Below are positions 1 through 9,221 of a stretch of DNA of 37,169 bases, piece after piece (position 1 is the first letter of the stretch; each line of letters starts with the position of its first letter). Source of the stretch: Chloroflexota bacterium (lineage in GTDB: Bacteria > Chloroflexota > Anaerolineae > Promineifilales > Promineifilaceae); NCBI GenBank assembly GCA_003696605.1, contig RFGV01000270.1, positions 1 to 37,169 of the forward strand, written 5' to 3'. Made by a program: the position numbers and the translations under genes. The notes under the pieces are model-generated. The model was not told the DNA's origin. It saw nothing but the letters and a program-made list of their open reading frames with translations, and made no database searches.

Positions 1-622
1 ACACTCCTTGTGTTATATGTGATGTGTGTGAAGGTGAGGCCTTACCTATAATTGGATAGTATAACGTCGTTTCTGTAAATTTTGGCAAAGGCAGACCACT
101 TCCAGTCAGCCAAGCAGCACCAGTTGTTCTGCTTCAGGAGAATCCATTGAAAAACTGGTTTCGTTGGGGGACAAGTCCAGGGATTTGGCCGTCGGCAAAA
201 GTTGGTTTGAGCCAATATTTGGTACGGGGGAAGCCGCGAATTGTAACGGTTTGCTCTTGACGGGCAACGGCCGTTAACAGAGATGTCTGCTCCGCAAACG
301 GCCGTTTCCCACCCCACCTACCTCGTCTCCGTCACCTTCTGAATACCACGCGGCGTATCCACCTCATAGCCGCGCGTGTGCGCCAGATACAGGGCAAACA
401 AATGCCTGTTTTCGTAACCAAACAAGCCACAATCCTGAAATGTGTATCTGCCTGCCATTCAGAAGTGATGCAGATATTCTGGTGACAATACAAGACCCTT
501 AATTGGGTATGGGTATCTTGCCCCGATACGGCCGTAAATTGGATGAGATTGCCTGAAGAATAAACCATTGGCCACATGGAAATTGTGATTCGCCAATCTC
601 GCTTCGATTATACGTAAATGAA
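1..622. other. Stretch without a confident gene
   Basis: No reading frame on either strand has a recognisable domain, a good ribosome binding site and natural composition together. The region contains three copies of the dispersed palindrome ACGGCCGT (about 267, 298 and 534). One short minus-strand frame at 318-458 looks somewhat protein-like and is listed separately. The stretch lies downstream of the terminator of the secreted-protein operon. Confidence 0.5.
318..458 (-). CDS. Possible short ORF or gene remnant
   Basis: A 46-codon frame opens with ATG at 458 and ends with TAG at 318-320. Its product reads like real protein rather than a shadow: it contains GYENRHLFALYLAHTRGYEV and a charged C-terminus ending in QKVTETR. 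I do not recognise the family. The same frame is closed by a TGA immediately upstream, and no Shine-Dalgarno sequence stands out. It may be the 3' end of a decayed gene, a small gene, or chance. Confidence 0.2.
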   Translation of the reverse strand: MAGRYTFQDCGLFGYENRHLFALYLAHTRGYEVDTPRGIQKVTETR

Positions 623-650
623 AAAGGCCCCAGCATCTGCCGGGGCCTTT
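623..650 (-). terminator. Rho-independent terminator of the secreted-protein operon
   Basis: A 9-bp stem (AAAGGCCCC / GGGGCCTTT) surrounds a 10-nt loop. On the minus strand it is followed by a short T run. It sits 17 bp past the stop codon of the gene at 667-1014, so it probably ends the transcript of the two coupled genes upstream. Confidence 0.75.
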
Positions 651-666
651 CCTGTTGAGAACAGGG

Positions 667-1014
667 CTATTGGCGTCTTATAAGAGGCAGAAAGAGATTA
701 TCCAGCTTATCCAAAAAGTTTTGCCAGAACCCGGAGCGAACTTCGTAGTTTGTGCTGACCGCCGTGCCTACTGTTGGCTGACCGATAGTGCTGTTAATTT
801 GGAAATTGGTCGAGCTGATGGTGCCGCCTCCAGTTGCCATGACATTCCATTCCAAGGTGAAGTTGGTTGATGACAGGGTGGTTTGGTAAATACTGGGGGG
901 TGCTTGAGGAACGGCCGTTTGTGCCGCCACCCTTCCTTGCCAGACGAGAAAAGAAACGGCCGTTACCAAAACCAATAACCCTGAAAAAATCACGGTTACC
1001 CTTTTTCGATTCAT
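667..1014 (-). CDS. Small secreted or membrane-anchored protein, unknown function
   Basis: 115 residues. The N-terminus is a basic stretch followed by a hydrophobic segment (about residues 7-32) ending in AAQTA, so a signal peptide or anchor is likely. The rest is Ser/Thr/Asn-rich with two SSTNF repeats (about 49-53 and 67-71). The C-terminus has a hydrophobic LFLPLI tail followed by RRQ, a type of tail I associate with Chloroflexota surface proteins. The ATG overlaps the stop of the upstream lipoprotein gene as ATGA, with GGAGG 7 nt before it, so the pair is translationally coupled. I do not recognise a catalytic domain. A role at the cell surface is inferred only from the signal and tail. 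Confidence 0.75.
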   Translation of the reverse strand: MNRKRVTVIFSGLLVLVTAVSFLVWQGRVAAQTAVPQAPPSIYQTTLSSTNFTLEWNVMATGGGTISSTNFQINSTIGQPTVGTAVSTNYEVRSGFWQNFLDKLDNLFLPLIRRQ

Positions 1015-2129
1015 TCGTTCCCCTCCTCAGCCAGACTTTGCTCTTCCGCCAACGGCATCCGCAGCGACTCATACCCGGCACGATGCGCCACAATCCGGTA
1101 ATCAAACCCGATATTCGACGTACCGCCACCAGACTCCCGCACCTCAAAACCTGTCGCCGTCTTGTTTGCCACATACAGGCCATTGCTGTCTCCCAGCGGC
1201 GTCAGGAACACATGATACTCTCCGTTCAAATCAACAGAACTGGCAAATACGGGGTCAATCACTACCTGTGCTACCCCATTTTGCAGTTGGCCGCTGCCAA
1301 AATCCTCCAGCCACACTTCCGGGCTTTCAATGGTGTAAACCAACCGCTGCCCGCCTTGTGCCGCAACAACAGCACTCTTTGTGCCAGCAGCCGTATAATC
1401 ACCATTTTCATTCACAGTAAATACCGATGTGCCAACCCCATTTACAATCTCAAAAGCTCCACCTGAGTTACCCCCGATATCCAGATATACATACACGCCA
1501 TCCTCTGAGTAGAGTGACAGGTCGTCGTTTTGGCCGGTAGGGCCATAAAGGGTGCCTGTTTGACCTGTACCATCTTCGCCAGTCACACTGCTGTTAAGAA
1601 CGATACCCTTGTCCCCATACACATACAAAGCCGGTACAGGGTTTGATGTTTCCCGGTTTTGCAAGGTCAACATTCCGCTAATGGGAAGCCCCAAATCTGC
1701 GCTGACTGTTTGAGATACGACAGCACCAGGCATCAGTGTCAAGGCATAGGGTGCACCATATAACTTTTGGCGGGGAGTTAATGTCTCTGTAATGGTGCCA
1801 TTACTTACCTGGATTTCCAGCCATAACGGCTGTGCCAAATCCTCCGGCTCCAGACCGGAAACAATGGTGTCTGGCCCAATAACCGAACTAAACAAACCAT
1901 TTTCAACAGAAACATTGCTTTCTTTTTCTGTATAAATCAGGTCCCCCCCTGTACTATCGTTATAGAGGGAATAAATAAACGTATATTGACCGTCCAGCAC
2001 CTCGCCATTGGCATCTGTCAACCGCCCCTGGTAGGTAAATTGTGGTGTCTGAACCGCACACCCAATGACCAGCAGGGCCAACAATGCAATGCCGATCATT
2101 TCAATTGTCTTGATCTTTTTGTATAACAT
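1011..2129 (-). CDS. Surface lipoprotein, adhesin/tail-fibre-like
   Basis: 372 residues. A lipoprotein signal is visible: hydrophobic residues 10-22, then a lipobox VIGC with the lipidated Cys at 24. Next comes an extracellular beta-rich region starting FTYQGRLTDANGEVLDGQYT, a pattern I recognise as common in Chloroflexota surface proteins (YQGRL...G.Y.F.F.LY). After a hydrophobic stretch around 130-140 there is a Gly/Asp-rich middle (about 170-215) and a C-terminal half ending in an acidic tail. The middle and end recall tail-fibre-like or intramolecular-chaperone-type surface proteins, but I see no diagnostic motif. The start has an AAGGAGA ribosome site. The gene overlaps the next gene by 4 bp (ATGA). 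Its binding partner is unknown. Confidence 0.7.
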   Translation of the reverse strand: MLYKKIKTIEMIGIALLALLVIGCAVQTPQFTYQGRLTDANGEVLDGQYTFIYSLYNDSTGGDLIYTEKESNVSVENGLFSSVIGPDTIVSGLEPEDLAQPLWLEIQVSNGTITETLTPRQKLYGAPYALTLMPGAVVSQTVSADLGLPISGMLTLQNRETSNPVPALYVYGDKGIVLNSSVTGEDGTGQTGTLYGPTGQNDDLSLYSEDGVYVYLDIGGNSGGAFEIVNGVGTSVFTVNENGDYTAAGTKSAVVAAQGGQRLVYTIESPEVWLEDFGSGQLQNGVAQVVIDPVFASSVDLNGEYHVFLTPLGDSNGLYVANKTATGFEVRESGGGTSNIGFDYRIVAHRAGYESLRMPLAEEQSLAEEGNE

Positions 2130-2607
2130 TATGCTACTCTCCTTTTTGTAAATAGCTTGATAAACAATATAAAACAGGGGGAAACGGCCGTTATTTACTC
2201 CGAGAGATTCACCAGCGAGGCAGTATTAGAGGATAATCAGTGGGGGGAGAGCAATATGTCTGAGACCGAACGGTAGGTGCCTGCTTGTAAAGTGCCGTGT
2301 ACGCTTGCAGCAAAACCAAATTGCGACTAATTGCGCTGTGATTGAGCAAAAGCGTTTTGTATTCAATCCCTGTAAACAGTGTAAGTGAACAAGCGTCAGT
2401 AATTTGTAAATTATTAAACACCCTTTTTATCAAGCAGTTTATTGACCCAAGTTGGGACAAAACTTAAGAATCCAGAAGCGTGGATGTAGATGCACGCTTG
2501 CCCACTCATAACCTGGGCACACAATATCGCCAAATTACGCACATAGTTTGACCTGAATTTTGATAGTATTGAGGTGAAGATTGGCAGCCTTTGCCAGGTA
2601 TTTCACA
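2130..2607. other. Intergenic region between the NRPS cluster and the lipoprotein operon
   Basis: 478 bp with no convincing gene. An 83-codon minus frame at 2209-2460 has low-complexity, shadow-like composition. An AT-rich segment around 2175-2192 (TATATT on the minus strand) could hold the promoter of the lipoprotein operon. A 7-bp stem with 10-nt loop, AAGCGTG/CACGCTT, lies at 2476-2499, and a 5-bp hairpin TGGCA/TGCCA at 2582-2596 follows the end of the NRPS cluster. Neither has a T tract, so I cannot call a terminator for the big operon. One palindrome copy is at about 2182. Confidence 0.45.
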
Positions 2608-5600
2608 CTATGCTGACACAGGCCTGAAAGGGGGCGTGGATATGAGGGGAGGCGCGTCTGGATTTGTCAGGGCGGCGCGAATTTGTTCGGCCAGTATTTC
2701 GATGCCAGGTGGGCGCATCAGATCGTGGTGGTTGCCGGGTATGGTGTAGGTGTAGATTGGTCCGCGCACAACTTTTTCCCATCCCATGAGCGGGTTGCTG
2801 GTGTCGCGGTAGATGTCGCCGTATCCTTCTGTGGATTTGAATAGCGTAAGGGGGCCGTTGTAAGGACGGGGAATGTAGAGGTAGAAGGCGGTATTGTTTA
2901 TGCGGGTTATTTGCTGAATGAGCCGGTCTTGTTCGGTTTGGGAACGGTTGGGCAAGTTGGATATGAGTGGTGCAGGTGTAGCGGAGGAAGACGGCCGTTT
3001 TCCCCATAGCTGTTTCAGATTTTTGGCTGGGGATAACCATAACCTGTTACGCACTTGAATAAACAACCTGGCTCGTTTTTGTGGTGACAGGCGCAAGCGG
3101 GTTCCCAGCTTCTCAATTATCCAGCGCACGTAATGCAGTCGGGGGGATTGGGCTGGCGTATCAATAATTCCCAAAAAGGCGACCTTTTCTCCTTGTGCCT
3201 GCAGCTGCCGGGCCATTTCAAAGGCCACGACGCCTCCCATTGAATATCCAGCCAGATAGTAAGGGCCTTGTGGTTGGCGAGTACGCATGAGCTGAATATA
3301 GTGGGCAGCCATTTCTTCAACAGTACGAAGAGGGGGGGCTTCGCCGTTTAGGCCGACAGAACGGAAGGCGTAAAACGGCCGTTTTGTGCCTAGCAATTGC
3401 GCCAACCGCACATAAATCAATACATGCCCACCGCCGCCATGCACACAAAACAATGGTGGTTCATCCCCCATTACCTGAATGGGCACAAGTGCTGAATCCG
3501 CTTCTGAAGAATTGGTTGTCTCTAAACTGGCTGCCAACTGCTCAATCGTATTCGCTGCCAGCATTGTCGTTAGCGGCAAATTCTTGCCTGTCAGTTGTGC
3601 GATGCGGTCAAAAATGGCCAATGCCTGACGAGATGTACCACCCAAATCGAAAAAATTATCCCGTATGCCAATATTGGAAACACCTAAAACAGATTCCCAA
3701 ATCTGTTTCAGTTGCATTTGTAACACGGTTTGGGCGGGAACGAACGTCGGGCGTTGTTTGGCAGGGGATGATGGGGGCTGATATCGCACCAGGCATTGAC
3801 GCAGTTGTTGCCCCAATATACGCACATAGGGTTCGCGCACAATGTCCATATGGTTGCCGGGCACTTCGAACATTTCGACGCCCTGTCGGGCAATCTTGCC
3901 CCATCCTAACAAACGATCTGGTGAACGTACTGTCCCCCGCTTGTAACCCTGGATGGATTTGAAAAGGGTAATCCGTCCAGGATAGGGTTGCGGAATGTAA
4001 AGGCGAACGGCACGGTCGTTTTTTTCAAATATACGGCGCATTCGTTGGTCTTCTAGTTGAGAACCGTAGGCATCGGTTTTGATGGGTGGGGCTGTGTCTG
4101 ATTCGGCCGTTTCCGAATTCGTTATCCGTAATTGTTGACGCAAGTGTGCCTTGTGAGCCACCTCCATGCCACCTGACCTCTGCCGGAAACGCCGCCAACG
4201 CCCCTGCCATTTTTGCACAAAATCAGGGATGCCCCGTCGTAACAGATAATTGGCTCGGAACAATCTATCCCGAATGGCCAGGAACAGATTTTCTTCCTGA
4301 ATATCGGAAAGGCGCAACAAACGCCCCAGTCGTCTGGTGCCTGCCCGCAAGTAGCGAAAATAGGGGCTTTGGGCGGGGGCATCAATGATTGCCAAAAATT
4401 CTATGGTTTCCCCCATCGCTGTTAGTTGTTGGGCCAGCTCAAAGGCGACAATTGCCCCTGCTGAATATCCACCAATAAGGTAGGGGCCATGTGGTTGCAC
4501 TTTTCGGAGGGGCTTGAGATAGTAAGCGGCTATATCTTTAATACTCCAGGTGTCTATTTCCTCTTCTACAAGGCCAGGAATGAGGAAGGTGTAAACTGGC
4601 TGGTCAGGGCTGATGTTTTGGGCAATGCGGGCAATGGCCAGGCCGTTGCCACCAGCGCCGGGAATGCAGAAAAACGGCCGTTTTCCTTCTTCCCCCTTCT
4701 GGATGACAACTAGCGTTGACCATTGATCATCTGCTTTTTCGCGCAAGATATTGGCCAGTGACTCAATCGTGTTAGCTTCAAGCAAGGTAGAAAGCGGCAA
4801 ATAGTGACCGGTCAACTTTTCAATTTCCAGAAAAAGGCGCATTGCTTGCCAGGAACTGCCACCAAGGTCGAAGAAGCTGTCACGAACGCCAATCCCTTGG
4901 ATACCAAGGATGTTTTCCCAGATTTGTCGCAGTTGGAATTCGAGCATGTCGTGGGGAATGGTGCAATCACGGGGGGAATCGGCCGTTTTTTGTGGCGTCA
5001 CCACGTTTGCTGCCGACTGTTTCTTCCCCCACCATGCCGGCAACGCCGAAAGGGGCATCATTTCATCGGCCAAAAATCCATCCAGCACTGTCTCGAATGC
5101 GGCCACAATTGTTTCCTGCTCAGTCGGAGAAAACACATCTTCATGAAAATCAAAATAAAATTCCAGACTATCCCGGTCAGCAAATTCATGCACGTGCAAT
5201 GCCAGCGAATCGCTGCCAAAACCCGGATGTAGCATTTCCTGATCAACAGGCTGGTCAGCAAAAGTAAGCAGCGGGCGTTGATGGTAATTGAACATCAGGT
5301 CGTGCACCTTGTTTCCATGCGCCACCAGGGATGTACCATATTGATAGTGGCGCATCATTCCCCTGCTTTCTTTCTGCATCTTTTGAATCAGAGTAAGGAA
5401 TGTATCATTTTCGGTGATGGTGATCTGAACGGGACATAATTCCATCAATGCGCCAATGGTCTGGCGAAAAGCCAGGGTTGGTCGGTTATGGACAGGAGAA
5501 AGAAACGTGAGGTATTCCTGACCGGTAAGCCGGTGGAGTAGCGCGAAGTAAAGTGCTGCCAGAACGTTGTAGGTGGATAGTTCGGTAGTGAGGGAGAAAA

Positions 5601-6381
5601 TGCCTTCGCGAGTGGTAATTTCTTTAAGTTGACGGGTACGTTCAGCGCCGGGTTTGTAGGTAATACGGTGAACGTTGACGCTTTTTTTGGTGGCTGTTTT
5701 CCCTAAAAATGGCAAAGGTTCGGCCGTTTTGGTGAGTTTTTTCTGCCAGTAGGTGGCGGAACGGGTATGCTGAGGTGATTTGCGGTAGGCAAGTTCATAC
5801 TCTGCGTAAGCTTCAAATGGGGCAAGGGGAGGCGGGAGGCTGGATTCGCCGGATTGTAAGCGTGCATAGCAGGCCAGAACGTCATCGTACACTAAAAAGG
5901 TGGAACCGGCATCGGTAATAAGATGGTGTTGGTTCAGGTACCAGATGTGGCGTTTGGGGTTGAGGCGGATGAGGGCTGTGTCAAAGAGGCGGGTTTCGAG
6001 GGAAAACGGCCGTTTTATCCTTTCTTCCATCCAGGCCTTAGCCGCAGCTTCCGGATCAACCTCGCCAGACAGATCCACCAGCAACAATCCATCTGGCATT
6101 TCTGGCAAAACATACCGTTGCGGCACACCATCTTCCTCTACAATCACAGTCCGAAACGCATCACTCCGCGCCAAAAACATCTGAAACGCCTGCTGAAACA
6201 CAACTGGATCCAGCGGACCAGAAAATGTAAATGCCAGTGTGCCCGTAAACATCGGCACATCTGCCCTTAATTTCTGACCAATCCAATACAACAATTGCAG
6301 ACGTGTGAGATTAGAGCGGGAATACAGGTCGCTCGAAATATCGGTATGGCTGGATGAAGTGACGGTACGCTGCTGTGACAT
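2608..6381 (-). CDS. NRPS-like protein C-PCP-TE-PCP-TE without adenylation domain
   Basis: About 1257 residues from the ATG at 6381; a GTG at 6423 would add 14. Domains in order: a condensation domain (about 20-450) with an intact HHLITDA motif (His152-His153, Asp157); a carrier (480-550, LGGSS, Ser510); a thioesterase (565-870, GYSAG Ser640, Asp667, His844); a second carrier (885-955, LGGTS, Ser917); a second thioesterase (965-1240, GYSMG Ser1047, Asp1074, His1218). The two PCP-TE halves are clearly related, including a long basic lid insert and a YIP.PY.G..TLFKS..GY segment, so they probably arose by duplication. There is no A domain, so substrates must come from separate ligases such as the prolyl-AMP ligase at 9222. 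This is the last gene of the cluster and has the only canonical C domain in it. It is likely the assembly and release platform (inference). Confidence 0.9.
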   Translation of the reverse strand: MSQQRTVTSSSHTDISSDLYSRSNLTRLQLLYWIGQKLRADVPMFTGTLAFTFSGPLDPVVFQQAFQMFLARSDAFRTVIVEEDGVPQRYVLPEMPDGLLLVDLSGEVDPEAAAKAWMEERIKRPFSLETRLFDTALIRLNPKRHIWYLNQHHLITDAGSTFLVYDDVLACYARLQSGESSLPPPLAPFEAYAEYELAYRKSPQHTRSATYWQKKLTKTAEPLPFLGKTATKKSVNVHRITYKPGAERTRQLKEITTREGIFSLTTELSTYNVLAALYFALLHRLTGQEYLTFLSPVHNRPTLAFRQTIGALMELCPVQITITENDTFLTLIQKMQKESRGMMRHYQYGTSLVAHGNKVHDLMFNYHQRPLLTFADQPVDQEMLHPGFGSDSLALHVHEFADRDSLEFYFDFHEDVFSPTEQETIVAAFETVLDGFLADEMMPLSALPAWWGKKQSAANVVTPQKTADSPRDCTIPHDMLEFQLRQIWENILGIQGIGVRDSFFDLGGSSWQAMRLFLEIEKLTGHYLPLSTLLEANTIESLANILREKADDQWSTLVVIQKGEEGKRPFFCIPGAGGNGLAIARIAQNISPDQPVYTFLIPGLVEEEIDTWSIKDIAAYYLKPLRKVQPHGPYLIGGYSAGAIVAFELAQQLTAMGETIEFLAIIDAPAQSPYFRYLRAGTRRLGRLLRLSDIQEENLFLAIRDRLFRANYLLRRGIPDFVQKWQGRWRRFRQRSGGMEVAHKAHLRQQLRITNSETAESDTAPPIKTDAYGSQLEDQRMRRIFEKNDRAVRLYIPQPYPGRITLFKSIQGYKRGTVRSPDRLLGWGKIARQGVEMFEVPGNHMDIVREPYVRILGQQLRQCLVRYQPPSSPAKQRPTFVPAQTVLQMQLKQIWESVLGVSNIGIRDNFFDLGGTSRQALAIFDRIAQLTGKNLPLTTMLAANTIEQLAASLETTNSSEADSALVPIQVMGDEPPLFCVHGGGGHVLIYVRLAQLLGTKRPFYAFRSVGLNGEAPPLRTVEEMAAHYIQLMRTRQPQGPYYLAGYSMGGVVAFEMARQLQAQGEKVAFLGIIDTPAQSPRLHYVRWIIEKLGTRLRLSPQKRARLFIQVRNRLWLSPAKNLKQLWGKRPSSSATPAPLISNLPNRSQTEQDRLIQQITRINNTAFYLYIPRPYNGPLTLFKSTEGYGDIYRDTSNPLMGWEKVVRGPIYTYTIPGNHHDLMRPPGIEILAEQIRAALTNPDAPPLISTPPFRPVSA

Positions 6382-6458
6382 AGTCGATGTATTTTTCTCG
6401 TTTTTCGTCAACGCCGAGTACACCCGAATGACGTACAGGCATATATTTATGTATGCAA

Positions 6459-7577
6459 TTATCCAAAAAGATATCGGTACATGCGCCTGGCTGGCGATTT
6501 GCTAATCCGATTCATGAGTAACAAAGGGATGCCGAGTCCGGCTGCCACCATAACAATCTGATAAAGCAGTTGATTGCCCAGCACCCAGGGTGTAAATCGG
6601 TACATAAGCGTACCTGTTAAATCCAGCACCTGGTCAGTGAGCAGGTACACACCGTAAGATTTTGTGCCAATATCTGACAATTCGGCAGGTAGTGGCCGAG
6701 AGAGTTTGTCGAAGGCCAGGAAAGTGAAAATGAATGAAATACCGTAAAGGGTACTGGAAATAGGCGAGAAGGAAGCAACACGCCGCCAGTCCATGTTGGT
6801 AAGATGCAAGAGTGTCTCAAATTCTACCAATGAGGCAATCAATAGCAGAATTGTGGCCACCAGAAAAACCCAGCGGGTTCGCATAAGGAATTCTTTGAAT
6901 TGTTTGAAGTGAAACCCAATGACGAGCCCCAAAGCAAACCAGAAAATGCGAATGGGGAAGAACCAGATGGGTGTTAGTCGAATGAGGGTGTCAATGGTTG
7001 GGTTGGAAATGTCAAGCAAGTTGAAGTAGCGGAGGGCTTGGACGGCGAATTGAATAACGGCCGTTGTCACCAAAAACAGCTTCCAATGCTTCTTTGCCAG
7101 CGGCACCATAAACCGAGAAACAACATACAACTGACATATTAGCGGCACATAATAGTAGGCTGTCGTTGCCTGTCCCAGCAAAAACCGGCGCACATATTCC
7201 ATTGGTGACAATATTTGCCCATATGCCAATGCTTTTCCTGTGAAAATCACCGTTGACCAGATGAAATATGGAATAAGAAGATAGAGAATTCGAGTCCAAA
7301 TAACCTTCCACTCTATCGTTTCATTCTTGCGACCGGTAGCAAATGCCACAAAGTAACCGGACACAAAGAGGAAAACACCTACCCCAAACGCCACAGCCCG
7401 ACGAATGAAGAGCAGGGAGTAATAAGTAGGTGTTCCATACTGATCAAAATTAGGCACACTGACATCCGCATACCGATTAGTCCAAAAGAATAGTGAATTG
7501 AACCCGTACACGGTGGAGTGAAATAACACCACACATATAACAGCAATGCCTAATAAAGTGAGTAAACGTCTGGTCAT
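6459..7577 (-). CDS. Membrane acyltransferase, acyltransferase-3 (OafA/WbpC-like) family
   Basis: 372 residues with about ten hydrophobic helices spread along the chain. The start fits acyltransferase family 3: an N-terminal helix with a conserved His (VVLFHST, about residue 20), followed by RRAVAFGVGVFLFVSGYFVA, which matches the family's 'vplFFvlSGyl' region. Such integral membrane enzymes transfer acyl groups from acyl-CoA to hydroxyls of sugars, antibiotics or lipids. It lies between the free carrier protein and the C-PCP-TE-PCP-TE gene, so it may tailor the cluster product or a lipid precursor (inference). The ribosome binding site is weak. The exact acyl donor and acceptor cannot be read from the sequence. 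Confidence 0.8.
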   Translation of the reverse strand: MTRRLLTLLGIAVICVVLFHSTVYGFNSLFFWTNRYADVSVPNFDQYGTPTYYSLLFIRRAVAFGVGVFLFVSGYFVAFATGRKNETIEWKVIWTRILYLLIPYFIWSTVIFTGKALAYGQILSPMEYVRRFLLGQATTAYYYVPLICQLYVVSRFMVPLAKKHWKLFLVTTAVIQFAVQALRYFNLLDISNPTIDTLIRLTPIWFFPIRIFWFALGLVIGFHFKQFKEFLMRTRWVFLVATILLLIASLVEFETLLHLTNMDWRRVASFSPISSTLYGISFIFTFLAFDKLSRPLPAELSDIGTKSYGVYLLTDQVLDLTGTLMYRFTPWVLGNQLLYQIVMVAAGLGIPLLLMNRISKSPARRMYRYLFG

Positions 7578-7631
7578 TTTTTATTCGGATCCAACTCGTG
7601 CTTTTATGAATAAACCAACCCAATCATCTGT

Positions 7632-7877
7632 TTATGCGCTTTGAAGCTGTGTCAGGTAATCGGTGATGGCCTGAATGCTCTGAAAGTTATCGAGTGTTAC
7701 GTCTTCGTCGGGAACTTCGATGTTGAAACGTTCTTCGACGAATGAGACAAGTCGCAATACGCCAAGAGAGTCAATGATGCCGGACGCAAGCAGGTTTTCG
7801 TTTACGTCTAAATCACCACCAGCACCGTTCATTAGTTCTTCCTTGATGTATTGTTTCAAAATCTCAACTGTATTCAT
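7632..7877 (-). CDS. Free-standing peptidyl/acyl carrier protein (pyrrole carrier)
   Basis: 81 residues, the normal size for a stand-alone carrier. The phosphopantetheine site is in GIIDSLG, with Ser37. The start at 7877 is chosen because GAGGAG lies 6 nt upstream; a longer frame reaching 7988 would overlap the halogenase and adds unlikely basic sequence. The gene sits directly after the halogenase, prolyl-AMP ligase and dehydrogenase genes. In known pyrrole pathways (PltL, RedO, Bmp1) a carrier of this kind holds L-proline while it is oxidised and halogenated. I infer the same role. No phosphopantetheinyl transferase gene is in the window, so activation must come from elsewhere in the genome. 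Confidence 0.92.
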   Translation of the reverse strand: MNTVEILKQYIKEELMNGAGGDLDVNENLLASGIIDSLGVLRLVSFVEERFNIEVPDEDVTLDNFQSIQAITDYLTQLQSA

Positions 7878-7935
7878 GATTAACTCCTCTTTATATTTTG
7901 GGGAAAGTTTGGTTGTTTTTCGAAATAAGTTAGGT

Positions 7936-9195
7936 TTAGGCATATGCCTGGGCAGAAACGGCCGTTTTCTTCGCCCGCGCCTTGGCATTCACCTTCCGAA
8001 TAGCCTGCAATCCGGGCGACGGTGGATCCTGATACACCCGCCCTGCAAACAAATCAATAAAATCATCCACATATCGCGTATGCACAAAGAAAGCAAAAGA
8101 CAATGGATTCTCCCAGAAGCAATCCACCAAGTCTTCAATCACATCCATACCCAGCTCACTATATGCCTGATAATCTGCAAACGGATTCTCCGCATCCCGA
8201 TTCTCGCCATTCATATATCCGGCAATCGCCTGAGCCGCCAACCGTGCTTCAGTCAGGGCAAAATGCAACCCAAACGAAAAAATCGGGTCAATAAAACGAT
8301 GCGAATCACCGACACAAAGAAATCCTTTACCAGTAAATTGCTTGACGTGATAGGAATAATTCGACGTCGCCCGCACCTCCTCGACCAACTCCACATCTGG
8401 CACACGCTTCGACAGCTCCGGATTAATCTTGTGCATCTGCTGGAGGAAATACGAACGCATATCCCCCTCATAAGCACGGTAATAATCAGATGGAGCAACA
8501 ACGCCAATACTCACCGTTTCGGCATCAATCGGAATAAACCAGCCCCAATGATTTTTCTTTTCGTAGAAAATCAGGGTATTGTCCTGCTCGTCCCGAATAG
8601 CTCCCTTGACATGAGAATACACGGCTACCTGCCGGTCATATTTACCTCGTTCCTTCTTGCTGGCCACACCAGCATTTGACAAAAATGTGGCCGCTCCAGA
8701 GGCATCCACCACAACTTCGGCATGAATCTCTTCTACTGAACCGTCAGCCAGGCGCACCTGCACACCACACACAGCCCCATCCTCAGCACGCAGCACTTTT
8801 GTGGCCTGCCCCTGAATAAGGGTTGCGCCCTGGGCAATCGCATGATCAAGTACCATCTTGTCAAAATCACTGCGGCGCACTTGCCAGGTAAAGGAATCTT
8901 GCAAATTGCCCTGCTCATCCCGTTTCATAACCGGAACCCAAAAAGTATTATTACCACCCTGTCCGTAAACAAGAACGCCGTATTTGACTGGGTGATTGCG
9001 CTTGAGCATTTCTTCTTCCAGCCCCATGGCGCGTACCATGTTGCCGCATTCACCAGTCATTGATTCACCGATATGAAAGCGAGGGAACTGCTCCTTCTCG
9101 ATGATAATCGACTGGATACCATGTTTGGCCAAAAAAACGGCCGTTGCTGCCCCACCCGGACCACCACCTACAATAACTACATCTGTCTTCATCAT
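7936..9195 (-). CDS. FADH2-dependent halogenase, carrier-bound pyrrole type
   Basis: 419 residues from the ATG at 9195, which has AGGAGG 6 nt upstream; a longer TTG start at 9219 lacks such a site. The N-terminus has the FAD-binding GGGPGG (residues 10-15), then FPRFHIGES, typical of flavin halogenases. The halogenase signature W-x-W-x-I-P is present as WGWFIP at 217-222. A second flavin-contact block GDSHRFIDPIFSFG follows at about 296-309. These features separate it from plain geranylgeranyl-reductase-like oxygenases, which share the fold. The neighbours are a prolyl-AMP ligase, a prolyl dehydrogenase and a carrier, so the likely substrate is pyrrole-2-carboxyl-S-PCP, as for PltA or Bmp2. 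Whether chlorine or bromine is used, and how many positions, cannot be told. No flavin reductase gene is nearby. Confidence 0.87.
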   Translation of the reverse strand: MMKTDVVIVGGGPGGAATAVFLAKHGIQSIIIEKEQFPRFHIGESMTGECGNMVRAMGLEEEMLKRNHPVKYGVLVYGQGGNNTFWVPVMKRDEQGNLQDSFTWQVRRSDFDKMVLDHAIAQGATLIQGQATKVLRAEDGAVCGVQVRLADGSVEEIHAEVVVDASGAATFLSNAGVASKKERGKYDRQVAVYSHVKGAIRDEQDNTLIFYEKKNHWGWFIPIDAETVSIGVVAPSDYYRAYEGDMRSYFLQQMHKINPELSKRVPDVELVEEVRATSNYSYHVKQFTGKGFLCVGDSHRFIDPIFSFGLHFALTEARLAAQAIAGYMNGENRDAENPFADYQAYSELGMDVIEDLVDCFWENPLSFAFFVHTRYVDDFIDLFAGRVYQDPPSPGLQAIRKVNAKARAKKTAVSAQAYA

Positions 9196-9221
9196 TTCAA
9201 GCCTCCTAAATAATTCCAATG

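Noticed and set aside
42-317. Minus-strand 91-codon frame
   Set aside because: Its composition is Trp/Arg/Cys-rich and shadow-like, with no domain and no good start site.
2209-2460. Minus-strand 83-codon frame
   Set aside because: No ribosome site, no domain and atypical composition; treated as intergenic.
7878-7988. N-terminal extension of the carrier protein
   Set aside because: It overlaps the halogenase end, is rich in Arg/Lys/Pro, and the internal ATG at 7877 has a strong GAGGAG site.
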